Shown here one piece after another: positions 1-6,346 of a stretch of DNA of 11,643 nucleotides. Each line of letters starts with the position of its first letter. The first letter of the stretch is position 1. The notes under the pieces were generated by a model. It did not search any database. It was given only the letters and a program-made list of their open reading frames with translations, and had not been told where the DNA came from. The position numbers and the translations under genes were made by a program. The DNA comes from JBIKVP01 sp044356745 (GTDB taxonomy: Bacteria; Pseudomonadota; Alphaproteobacteria; Rhizobiales; Beijerinckiaceae). The stretch is from positions 1-11,643 of the forward strand of contig JBIKVP010000064.1 in NCBI GenBank assembly GCA_044356745.1, in the 5' to 3' direction.

Positions 1-69
1 CGTTGATCCGGTTCTAAAAGCGTACCCATACCAAATTGGAATCAAAACAACCTTAATAAAAAGATAACG

Positions 70-96
70 CCAACTCTTCACTCACGAGGGGTATAT
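70..96 (+). promoter_or_regulatory. Shared 27-bp promoter-like motif, copy A (upstream of ridA)
   Basis: The element reads CCAACTCTTCA, five unmatched bases, then GAGGGGTATAT. The same two 11-base blocks with the same 5-base gap occur on the minus strand at 11547-11573, just before another gene. The TATAT end could be a -10 element, with CCAACT 16 bases upstream as a non-standard -35. It also holds a small CTC-N9-GAG dyad that a regulator could read. It lies 80 bases before the ridA start and 13 bases before a 20-codon ORF. The repeat is seen directly; the promoter or operator role is inferred. Confidence 0.45.
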
Positions 97-109
97 ATTC
101 AGAGGCAAT

Positions 110-172
110 ATGAATAAAAATGTTGCTGTTAAGTGGCGACTGAGACACATTCACATCATAATCAGGAGATGA
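110..172 (+). CDS. Possible 20-residue leader peptide ORF before ridA
   Basis: An ATG follows an AGAGG ribosome-binding sequence with a 4-base gap and opens a 20-codon frame rich in Arg, His, Ile and Val. The frame stops at TGA 170-172, four bases before the ridA ATG. The ridA Shine-Dalgarno (AGGAGA, 164-169) lies inside its last codons, so translation of one could affect the other. There is no run of a single amino acid typical of an attenuator and no visible terminator hairpin. It could equally be untranslated leader. Confidence 0.25.
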   Translation: MNKNVAVKWRLRHIHIIIRR

Positions 173-176
173 ATCA

Positions 177-653
177 ATGGCCACTGTGAGCGCAGAACAA
201 CGACTTCAGGAATTGGGTATTGTTTTGCCGACACCGGCATCCCCGATTGCGAATTATGTGCCGTTTGTACGAACTGGCAACCTTCTCATTATTTCGGGGC
301 AATTATGTCTTGGTGCAGATGGCAAAATCGCCGATATCCATCAAGGTAAGCTTGGTGGAGAAATTACCTCTCAAGCGGGTGCAGAAGCAGCGCGTTTATG
401 CGCTATCAACTTGCTTGCACAATGCAAGTCGGCTTTGGGCAGTCTTGATAAAATTGTTCGCTGTGTCCGCTTAGGCGGCTTTATCAATGCGATGCCTGAC
501 TTTGCCGCACTGCCTCCCGTTATGAACGGAGCATCCGATTTGATGGTCGCTGTTCTTGGCGACAAAGGACGTCATGCACGCACAACCGTCGGCGTTGCGG
601 AATTACCCCTTGATGCATGTGTTGAAGTTGAAGGCATGTTTGAAGTAGCCTGA
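177..653 (+). CDS. RidA family protein (YjgF/YER057c/UK114), 158 aa
   Basis: Members of this family hydrolyse reactive enamine/imine intermediates from PLP enzymes, releasing ammonia and a keto acid in the cytoplasm. The protein spans the whole fold. The early segment is SGQLCLG near residues 40-46, and the C-terminal signature ARTTVGVAELP runs from about 134 to 144. Arg135 sits where RidA has its substrate-carboxylate Arg (Arg105 in E. coli), and the VEVE stretch at 149-152 holds the conserved acidic position. At 158 residues it is longer than canonical RidA (about 128), as in a common alphaproteobacterial subgroup, so the exact substrate is uncertain. The ATG has AGGAGA seven bases upstream. 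It is followed two bases later by a glycerophosphodiesterase gene, so the two are probably co-transcribed. Confidence 0.9.
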   Translation: MATVSAEQRLQELGIVLPTPASPIANYVPFVRTGNLLIISGQLCLGADGKIADIHQGKLGGEITSQAGAEAARLCAINLLAQCKSALGSLDKIVRCVRLGGFINAMPDFAALPPVMNGASDLMVAVLGDKGRHARTTVGVAELPLDACVEVEGMFEVA

Positions 654-655
654 TT

Positions 656-1423
656 ATGGCGCAAACGGGAAATGTATCGCCACAACGAAACTGGCTCACA
701 CAGCGCCCTATCGCTCATCGTGGACTTCATAATGCCTCAAAAGGCATCATTGAAAACAGCAAAAGTGCCTTCCTTGCAGCCATAAAGGCGGGTTACGCCA
801 TTGAGTGTGATGTGCGACTCACAAAAGATGGTGAGGCAGTTGTTTTTCACGATAAACGCCTTGAGCACCTGACTAATCACACCGGTTTAATCAGTGACTT
901 TTTATTGTCAGAATTGCAGCACGTTGATCTTAAAGGCACGCATGACACACTGATAAGCTTAATTGATCTTTTAGGCATGACTCAAGATCAAATCCCTTTA
1001 TTTATTGAACTTAAAAGTGACTTTGATCACAATGTGTCGTTGTGTGAAGCAGTGGCAAAAGCACTTCATGACCATGATGCTCGAATTGCCATGATGTCAT
1101 TTGACCCAGAAATGATGCAATGGTTTCGCGATCATAACATAAAGCGCCCGCTTGGCATTGTTACACAAACAAAGCCTTATCATGATGATAATACAACGCT
1201 CTCAGCCACACAGCATCATGCAATCACAACACATCGTTACATCAACGCATTACAGCCTGATTTTATGGCATGGTGTGTCGATGATCTCACAAGCGTAACA
1301 TTTCAAGCCCTACAAGCTTCATATTCATGCCCCGCACTCACATGGACAGTGCGTTCGCTCAGTCAGGCGCAACATGCCTTCGCTATTGCAGATCAAATTA
1401 TTTTTGAAGGCTTTACACCTTAA
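656..1423 (+). CDS. ugpQ: Glycerophosphodiester phosphodiesterase, cytoplasmic GDPD family
   Basis: Predicted to hydrolyse glycerophosphodiesters from phospholipid breakdown to glycerol-3-phosphate and an alcohol, using a divalent metal. The GDPD signature is complete: HRGLH with catalytic His21, E33-N34, the metal pair E50 and D52 in ECD, catalytic His65 in FHD, and E118 in FIELKS. The 255-residue length matches bacterial cytoplasmic GDPDs (UgpQ-like), and there is no signal peptide. The start lies two bases after the ridA stop with no separate Shine-Dalgarno, which suggests translational coupling. Its stop is two bases from the stop of the convergent exported-protein gene, leaving no room for a terminator. 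The symbol is given by family analogy; the ugp transport genes are not in the window. Confidence 0.88.
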   Translation: MAQTGNVSPQRNWLTQRPIAHRGLHNASKGIIENSKSAFLAAIKAGYAIECDVRLTKDGEAVVFHDKRLEHLTNHTGLISDFLLSELQHVDLKGTHDTLISLIDLLGMTQDQIPLFIELKSDFDHNVSLCEAVAKALHDHDARIAMMSFDPEMMQWFRDHNIKRPLGIVTQTKPYHDDNTTLSATQHHAITTHRYINALQPDFMAWCVDDLTSVTFQALQASYSCPALTWTVRSLSQAQHAFAIADQIIFEGFTP

Positions 1424-1425
1424 AA

Positions 1426-2442
1426 TCAGCGCGCAAAGCTACGAAATAACATATCCGGTGATGAGGTGTTATGACGCGAATAATGATGACGGCCAGCCCA
1501 CAAATCCGTTGCCTGAACAGGCTTGCCATCCATAGCAAATGACATGAGCGGCTCTTCACGCCAACCCGTTACTTTTTGTCCTGATTGAGGCGGTTCACGC
1601 AGCGCAACCTGCGCCACATCATTGTTGAAGGATGTGATATACATGGAGCGCAGCGCCGCGAACGGTTGCCCTATTTTTGCAACTCCTTGATCCATTTTTG
1701 CATCTAAAATCAAACGATTATCATCGAGTATTGAGAGTGCAAGTGAGCCTGTCGTGCCATCTTTAAAGCTCAATCGGAATGTTTTTGTTGCAGGAATAAA
1801 TTCAATCTCTTTGATATTGACAACTGGACGACCCACTTGCTCAACAGGGCCAAATAAAAACGATGAGCCATAAGCTGTTGCCCGCATGTGCGGCGGTGGT
1901 AGTGGACGTGCACGCCAATAGCCATCGGGAGGATAGAACACGAGAACCTCATCGGCCTTGTCTTTGTTGAGCACCCAAAGTTGAACCATGTGCAACCCCT
2001 TCTCAACGCGGTTCCCCACTTTCACTGTCGTGTCGGCTGGACGCCAGAATGAAGGAAATGTGTAGCCCACAAGCCACATCTCAATGCTATCATAAAAAGT
2101 GATTTTGCGTGGCTCAGCCGCAAAGACAGGATCGCCCGTCATGTCACAATTTGCCCAATCAGCATCCCAATTATCGCGGATCAAGCCATTAATGTAAGCA
2201 GGGTGAGCCGCTTCGATCTTAAATTGTCGCACATGAGGTGATGTAAGCGTCAAACTCACATTATCCTTTTCGGCACATAAAACAGGTTCAGATAAATTAC
2301 GCACCTCGACTGCAAGTGGCTCAGCAGAAATGGCCTTACCGTAAAGCAAAAAAGACACAAGCAATAAACATATAAACATATGTGCATATGTTGATGTGCG
2401 GGGGAGATATACACTGTTTTCATTCATGTTAGGTTTATCCAC
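1426..2442 (-). CDS. Exported protein of unknown family, overlapping the end of opgH
   Basis: I do not recognise a characterised family. With a GTG start at 2442 the product is 338 residues. Residues about 22-40 form a signal peptide ending in AISA before EP, so the mature protein is probably periplasmic. The mature part is beta-rich in appearance, with aromatic patches (NWDADW, MWLVGYTFPSFW, PDGYWRARPLPPP), two cysteines at about 56 and 99 that could form a disulfide, and a conserved-looking tail (AGRHHYSRHN). The GTG is preferred because GAAGGA lies seven bases upstream, inside the last opgH codons; the ATG at 2427 has no ribosome-binding site at a workable distance. The GTG overlaps the opgH stop by 8 bases, so translation is probably coupled. 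A role in periplasmic glucan synthesis or release is inferred from context only. It does not look like full-length OpgG or OpgD (about 500 residues). Confidence 0.8.
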   Translation of the reverse strand: MDKPNMNENSVYLPRTSTYAHMFICLLLVSFLLYGKAISAEPLAVEVRNLSEPVLCAEKDNVSLTLTSPHVRQFKIEAAHPAYINGLIRDNWDADWANCDMTGDPVFAAEPRKITFYDSIEMWLVGYTFPSFWRPADTTVKVGNRVEKGLHMVQLWVLNKDKADEVLVFYPPDGYWRARPLPPPHMRATAYGSSFLFGPVEQVGRPVVNIKEIEFIPATKTFRLSFKDGTTGSLALSILDDNRLILDAKMDQGVAKIGQPFAALRSMYITSFNNDVAQVALREPPQSGQKVTGWREEPLMSFAMDGKPVQATDLWAGRHHYSRHNTSSPDMLFRSFAR

Positions 2443-4219
2443 GTTGAAGTCCTTCAAGCCATACCAACTCTTGTGGTGGTGTAAATTCTTCTGGAATAGC
2501 ACATAAACGCGTTTTGACACACAGCGCCCCAATACGTGGCGATGCTGTCCACACCACGAGGGGAAACGCGACCCAATACCCTAAAAGAAGAGGCAACGCC
2601 CACAAAAGCACCATTGGCGCTAAGATAAAAAGAGCAATTGATACCGTAACGCCAAAGATAAATGCGAGCCCCGTCTGACGGATCGCAAGTCCCCATGGCA
2701 CACCATGCGCATCGCGTAATTGGCCATTCCAAACGATTGAACGTCCAAAGAGCAAACCAATCATAAAAAGTGTGACGCGAAACGTGGTGAGAGCCCCAAT
2801 CAGGAATGAGAAAACAATCTCACTGACCATACTGCTGATAAAAATTTCAAAGCCACCATAACGTTTTACACCGCCACGTGAGAAGAGAATATCAATAAAA
2901 CCTGCCAGCTTTGGTGTAAGCGACATGATGAGAAATATGCCGTACAAAATCACTGCATCTTGCGCAGGAAATGCTGAGAGCGGCTCGCCATCCATGATTT
3001 TAAACGGCAATAATGCGATCACAACCGTCCATGCTGGAACGCCAATAAACATCAATATTGCCCACATCAGTTGAAAGCGGCTGACAAAGGTCAACTTCGG
3101 CAAACGCATCAATTTGAGATACTGAAGATTACCCTGACACCAGCGCACATCACGGCGTGTAAACTCAAGAAGTGTCGGTGGATTTTCTTCATAGCTGCCA
3201 ATTTCTTCTGGGAGAACACGCACTTCAAAACCTGCACCGCGCATCATCGCTGCTTCAATCTGGTCATGTGACAACACATGTCCACTCAAAACGCCCTCTC
3301 CGCGTACAAGCGGCAGATCGCAAAATTCACGAAACGGTTTAATCCGCACAAGCGCGTTATGCCCCCAATATGGCCCACAATCGCCCTGCCACCACGCGCT
3401 GCCCATCGTGTAGGGGCGCATCCCATGCCTCATCCCAAACTGGAAAAAACGCGCAAAAGCACTCGTCGATGGCATTCCCACAACAAGACTTTGTAAAATA
3501 CCCAAGCGTGGATACGCTTGCATAATACGCGTGAGACGCACGATTGATGCACCCGTCATCAGACTATCCGCATCAAGCGGAAGCATCATTTCGTAATCAT
3601 CGCCCCACCGTATACAAAAATCACGGACATTGCCCGCTTTATAACCTTCATTATCGGCACGTCTGCGATAGGTGACCTGACTTGGATCATCAAGCATCTC
3701 TTGCCAGCGCTTAAACAGTCCATCTTCAGTTGAGGCAATAATCGGATCATTAGTATCGCTCAACACAAAATAATCATATTGATGCCCAAAGCCCGTACCA
3801 TCAAGGCTATGCTTGATGATCCGCAAACGCTCAAATGCCCGTGCGGGATTTTCATTGCGAAGCGTCATAAGAATAGCCGTGCGCACGCGAATTGGCTCAA
3901 TCACATCCCCCGCTTTGGCAAAGGGCGCAACAACACGAAGCGGATCGCGTGAAAATTTTAAAATGATCAAGCCGATTAAAGCATTCCAGACGCCAAGCAC
4001 GGTCCACGGCAAAGCCAGCGCAAAGCAGACCATCAACCCGATATCCGCCCATGACCAACCCGATACAGAGAGTATTTGAGCTAATGCACCCATGAGCGCA
4101 GCATAAGTAGCAATGTTGAGCACACTAAAGGTTATACGGCGCCAACGCAGCGCGCCTCGGCTTTGCGTTCCGGTGGGGGTTAAAACACTGTGAAATGATA
4201 GCCCCTCAGATTGTGACAC
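2435..4219 (-). CDS. opgH: Osmoregulated periplasmic glucan glucosyltransferase OpgH (MdoH)
   Basis: Inner-membrane GT2 processive glucosyltransferase that uses UDP-glucose to build the beta-glucan backbone of osmoregulated periplasmic glucans. Two N-terminal membrane segments (about 33-52 and 57-88) precede a cytoplasmic catalytic domain. Its motifs are DTND at 155-158, the DAD metal/nucleotide motif at 216-218, HDQ at 318-320, and RRDVRWCQGN ending at 364, which is the acceptor-binding R..RW element. Several membrane segments follow from about 380 to 560. The 594-residue length fits the short alphaproteobacterial form; enterobacterial MdoH is about 850. The start is GTG, with AAGGAG seven bases upstream. 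It is the first gene of a two-gene minus-strand operon with the exported protein and is divergent from the MDR dehydrogenase. No opgG or opgD lies in the window. Confidence 0.93.
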   Translation of the reverse strand: MSQSEGLSFHSVLTPTGTQSRGALRWRRITFSVLNIATYAALMGALAQILSVSGWSWADIGLMVCFALALPWTVLGVWNALIGLIILKFSRDPLRVVAPFAKAGDVIEPIRVRTAILMTLRNENPARAFERLRIIKHSLDGTGFGHQYDYFVLSDTNDPIIASTEDGLFKRWQEMLDDPSQVTYRRRADNEGYKAGNVRDFCIRWGDDYEMMLPLDADSLMTGASIVRLTRIMQAYPRLGILQSLVVGMPSTSAFARFFQFGMRHGMRPYTMGSAWWQGDCGPYWGHNALVRIKPFREFCDLPLVRGEGVLSGHVLSHDQIEAAMMRGAGFEVRVLPEEIGSYEENPPTLLEFTRRDVRWCQGNLQYLKLMRLPKLTFVSRFQLMWAILMFIGVPAWTVVIALLPFKIMDGEPLSAFPAQDAVILYGIFLIMSLTPKLAGFIDILFSRGGVKRYGGFEIFISSMVSEIVFSFLIGALTTFRVTLFMIGLLFGRSIVWNGQLRDAHGVPWGLAIRQTGLAFIFGVTVSIALFILAPMVLLWALPLLLGYWVAFPLVVWTASPRIGALCVKTRLCAIPEEFTPPQELVWLEGLQRG

Positions 4220-4239
4220 ACCTTAACTCCTTTGTGACA
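4211..4239. repeat. Direct TTGTGACA repeat, 21 bp apart, at the opgH start
   Basis: TTGTGACA occurs at 4211-4218 and again at 4232-4239. The 21-bp offset is about two helical turns, so both copies face the same side of the DNA. The first copy overlaps the opgH GTG start codon (4217-4219), and the second lies just upstream of its ribosome-binding site in the 76-bp divergent region between opgH and the MDR gene. This could be an operator. I could not pick a convincing -10/-35 pair for either gene here. Confidence 0.3.
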
Positions 4240-4295
4240 ACTTATGGTGTAGTTTAGTGCATATTTATGTTTTACTTACGCCTTTATGAGTGCTC

Positions 4296-5294
4296 ATGTC
4301 ATCTGCTGATCCCCAAATATCCAGAATGATTGCAAAGGCTTTGTGGATTACAGGGCTAAGACAAGCGGAGTTGCGTGAAGCTCCCCTACCCGCATCTATG
4401 CCTGACCCTGTTCTTATTCGGACATTGTGGAGTGGGATTAGTCGTGGCACTGAGCGTCTCGTATTTGATGGCAGCGTTCCTGCCAGTGAATATGACAGTA
4501 TGCGCGCACCATGGCAGGAAGGCGAGTTTCCTTTCCCTGTCAAATATGGCTATAGTGCGGTGGGCGAGGTTGAAAGCGGCTCATGGAACCTTGTCGGCAG
4601 AACCGTTTTCGCCCTTTATCCTCATCAAAATCGCTTTGTGTTATCGGCTGATGATGTCATCCCTATTCCCAACCATATTCCACCGCGCCGTGCGGTTCTC
4701 ACACCAAGCATGGAAACCGCGCTTAACGCTGTGTGGGATGCAGGATCGGTTGTTGGCAATCGCATCGCGATTGTCGGTGCAGGCATCATTGGATTTTTAA
4801 TCGCGCATTTGCTCAATGGGATTCCTGGATGCGATGTAACATTGGTCGATATTGATCCCGAGCGTCGCATTATCGCTGAAAAAATGGGTTTAACGCTTAA
4901 ATCAGCCGATCAGCTCGATCAAACCATGGATCTTGTGTTTCATGCGAGTGCAACGTCACAAGGCTTACAGGTTGCGCTTGAACTCGCCGGTTTCGAAAGC
5001 ACTGTGATTGAAGTCAGTTGGTATGGCGATTATCAAACATCGATTAATCTTGGCGGTGCGTTCCACAGTCGTCGTTTAAAACTTATTTCCTCTCAAGTGG
5101 CCCATGTTTCACCAAGTCAACGCGCCCGTTGGGATCGCGGAAGACGCATTCGAAAAGCACTCTCGCTCTTAACGGATGAGCGTCTTGATCATCTCCTTAC
5201 AACCGAAATTGCATTTGACGATCTTCCCCGAGCTCTTCCCTCTGTCTTTGCACCACTTGCACGCGGCCTTGCACCTGTTGTGCGCTACGAGTAG
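4296..5294 (+). CDS. Zinc-less MDR-family dehydrogenase, BchC-like
   Basis: A medium-chain dehydrogenase/reductase, 332 residues from ATG 4296. The N-terminal GroES-like domain contains SGISRGTE (46-53) and KYGYSAVGEV (83-92), a pattern I associate with BchC-like members. The Rossmann nucleotide fold has GAGIIG at 161-166, with acidic D185 at the end of the second strand, which favours NAD(H). The catalytic zinc Cys and the four structural zinc Cys are absent; the only Cys is at about 179. No other bacteriochlorophyll gene is present, so its substrate is probably different. It may belong with the PTPS-like, glycosyltransferase and methyltransferase genes downstream, from which the toxin-antitoxin module separates it. 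The start is uncertain: GTG 4290 and ATG 4326 are alternatives, and no strong Shine-Dalgarno decides. Confidence 0.82.
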   Translation: MSSADPQISRMIAKALWITGLRQAELREAPLPASMPDPVLIRTLWSGISRGTERLVFDGSVPASEYDSMRAPWQEGEFPFPVKYGYSAVGEVESGSWNLVGRTVFALYPHQNRFVLSADDVIPIPNHIPPRRAVLTPSMETALNAVWDAGSVVGNRIAIVGAGIIGFLIAHLLNGIPGCDVTLVDIDPERRIIAEKMGLTLKSADQLDQTMDLVFHASATSQGLQVALELAGFESTVIEVSWYGDYQTSINLGGAFHSRRLKLISSQVAHVSPSQRARWDRGRRIRKALSLLTDERLDHLLTTEIAFDDLPRALPSVFAPLARGLAPVVRYE

Positions 5295-5330
5295 AATAGT
5301 GCCCACTTTCATAGCGATATTTGGTTTTTT

Positions 5331-5867
5331 TTACAAAATAGGTTTGCCTAAACGCTGCATAGCTTCGATGATGACGGCATATGGCAATACAAGTGAGAGA
5401 GGCGTTCGGGGTATTTCTAGAGCGCCATACAACTTATACCAATCAGCTGCCTTTTGGTCCTTAGCATCAATCAATAATAATGATCCTCCAACTTGAGATG
5501 AAACTTGAATGCAACGACGCGCCGCTGACACTAAAAGCTCACCACCTAAGCCTTGACCTTGATACGCTTTATTGACTGCTAATCTTGCAAGACGAAAACC
5601 TCCTATGGGATGCTTGCCGCTCCCAAGAGGCCGCGCTTGTTCAGGTGCATGATAAAACTCAACATGAGCGGGACTAAGTGTATAAAATCCCAAAACAGTC
5701 GTACGGTCTTTCTCATCAATCGCAACATATGTTTTAGCAGCACCACTTTCATGGGCTTGACGCGAGTATTTTACGAGAAAATCGTTTAAAATCAACTGGC
5801 CGCAATCGAACCCACGGCGATTGTGTGTGCGAGAGACTGGCTCCTCATGCCAAATAGGAATATTCAT
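5331..5867 (-). CDS. GNAT acetyltransferase toxin of a DUF1778-GNAT type II module
   Basis: Toxins of this TacT/AtaT-like family acetylate the amino group of aminoacyl-tRNAs and stop translation. At 178 residues it has the usual length. Residues 19-31 match the typical GFDCG...LNDFL opening. The acetyl-CoA loop is Q103-G-Q-G-L-G108 (Q-x-x-G-x-G), after the RLARLAV strand at 92-98. Y144 in ADWYKLYGA is the expected general acid, so the enzyme looks intact. Its ATG overlaps the antitoxin stop in an ATGA, giving the usual antitoxin-first order with translational coupling. It is transcribed against the genes on both sides. Its stop lies 36 bases from the MDR stop; a T-run at 5325-5332 is there, but I see no convincing hairpin. 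Which tRNA it targets cannot be read from the sequence. Confidence 0.9.
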   Translation of the reverse strand: MNIPIWHEEPVSRTHNRRGFDCGQLILNDFLVKYSRQAHESGAAKTYVAIDEKDRTTVLGFYTLSPAHVEFYHAPEQARPLGSGKHPIGGFRLARLAVNKAYQGQGLGGELLVSAARRCIQVSSQVGGSLLLIDAKDQKAADWYKLYGALEIPRTPLSLVLPYAVIIEAMQRLGKPIL

Positions 5868-6142
5868 GAGCGGTCGCTGAGCGCTTTTGCCGCTGCAAGT
5901 AATTTCTTATTAGGTTGCGGTGGGTTATCCAAGAGGTCTAGGATAAAACGCGTTTGCTCTTCATCAAAATGCACACAATCTGCTTTTGCAAGCACATCAT
6001 CAGCTCCACGCAAGGCGTTACGTAAAATAAAATCTTTAAGACTCGTCTGCTCCACTGCAGCTGCACGCATTAAACGCGCTTTCATGGCGGGTGGTATTTG
6101 CATAGGAAAGCGTGTCGTATTTTCTACAGCATTTCTAGGCAT
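5864..6142 (-). CDS. DUF1778 ribbon-helix-helix antitoxin
   Basis: Antitoxin partner of the GNAT toxin: it should bind the toxin through its C-terminal half and repress the operon through an N-terminal ribbon-helix-helix. From ATG 6142 it is 92 residues. The beta strand is TRFPMQIP (10-17), followed by two helices with the family pattern AA-x3-Q-x-S-L-K-D-F (28-38). The toxin-wrapping tail is about 58-85, including the typical F-x3-L-x3-PPQPN stretch. The ATG at 6142 has AGAGG nine bases upstream; the ATG at 6151 touches that AGAGG directly and is less likely. A near-consensus promoter and a palindrome lie immediately upstream. Confidence 0.88.
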   Translation of the reverse strand: MPRNAVENTTRFPMQIPPAMKARLMRAAAVEQTSLKDFILRNALRGADDVLAKADCVHFDEEQTRFILDLLDNPPQPNKKLLAAAKALSDRS

Positions 6143-6160
6143 AAACTTCATCCTCTTGAC

Positions 6161-6175
6161 GAATACATATTATTC
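6161..6175. promoter_or_regulatory. Palindromic operator of the toxin-antitoxin module
   Basis: A perfect inverted repeat GAATA-N5-TATTC starts 18 bases upstream of the antitoxin ATG and contains the predicted -10 hexamer (6167-6172). This placement is typical of autorepression by a ribbon-helix-helix antitoxin-toxin complex. A wider pair, TTGAC (6156-6160) and GTCAA (6192-6196), flanks it. Binding is inferred from position. Confidence 0.5.
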
Positions 6176-6196
6176 ACCAGATACTCAATTTGTCAA
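6167..6196 (-). promoter_or_regulatory. Sigma-70-type promoter of the toxin-antitoxin module
   Basis: On the minus strand, a consensus -35 TTGACA (6191-6196) is followed by an 18-base spacer and a -10 TAATAT (6167-6172). Transcription would begin near 6160, giving a short leader carrying AGAGG before the ATG at 6142. Confidence 0.6.
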
Positions 6197-6268
6197 CGTA
6201 TGTTCAATGAAGGTATATTGGAGTGACTTTATAAATCATTCTAAAAACATGTAAATATCTGCAAATGG

Positions 6269-6297
6269 TTGTTAATTTAAGGAGCTCTCCCTATACT
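6269..6297 (+). promoter_or_regulatory. Predicted promoter of the PTPS-like/GT/methyltransferase operon
   Basis: TTGTTA (6269-6274) and TATACT (6292-6297) are separated by exactly 17 bases and match the sigma-70 hexamers at 4/6 and 5/6. A start near 6304 would leave a leader of roughly 43 bases before ATG 6347. An own promoter would explain how these genes can be expressed despite the minus-strand module separating them from the MDR gene. Confidence 0.45.
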
Positions 6298-6346
6298 TTC
6301 CGCACTATTCTCGCCGTCTTTGTCTAATGGGTTTAAAGGATCATCC

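Noticed and set aside
2463..2475. A third copy of the CCAACTCTT block
   Set aside because: It lies inside the opgH coding sequence and lacks the GAGGGGTATAT half at the right distance.
3071..4079. Plus-strand open frames antisense to opgH (66-88 codons)
   Set aside because: They are shadows of a strongly supported gene and show no protein-family features or convincing ribosome-binding sites.
4296..5294. Annotation of the MDR gene as bchC
   Set aside because: No other bacteriochlorophyll gene is in the window, and the neighbours suggest another pathway; the similarity is limited to family-level motifs.
5301..5332. Rho-independent terminator between the MDR and GNAT genes
   Set aside because: There is a run of eight T, but the only stem nearby is a 4-bp AGTG/CACT with a 2-base loop too far from it.
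6194..6218. CAAC...GGTATAT near the toxin-antitoxin promoter as another copy of the shared motif
   Set aside because: The spacing is off by one and the TTCA and GAGG blocks do not align; only the AT-rich end matches.
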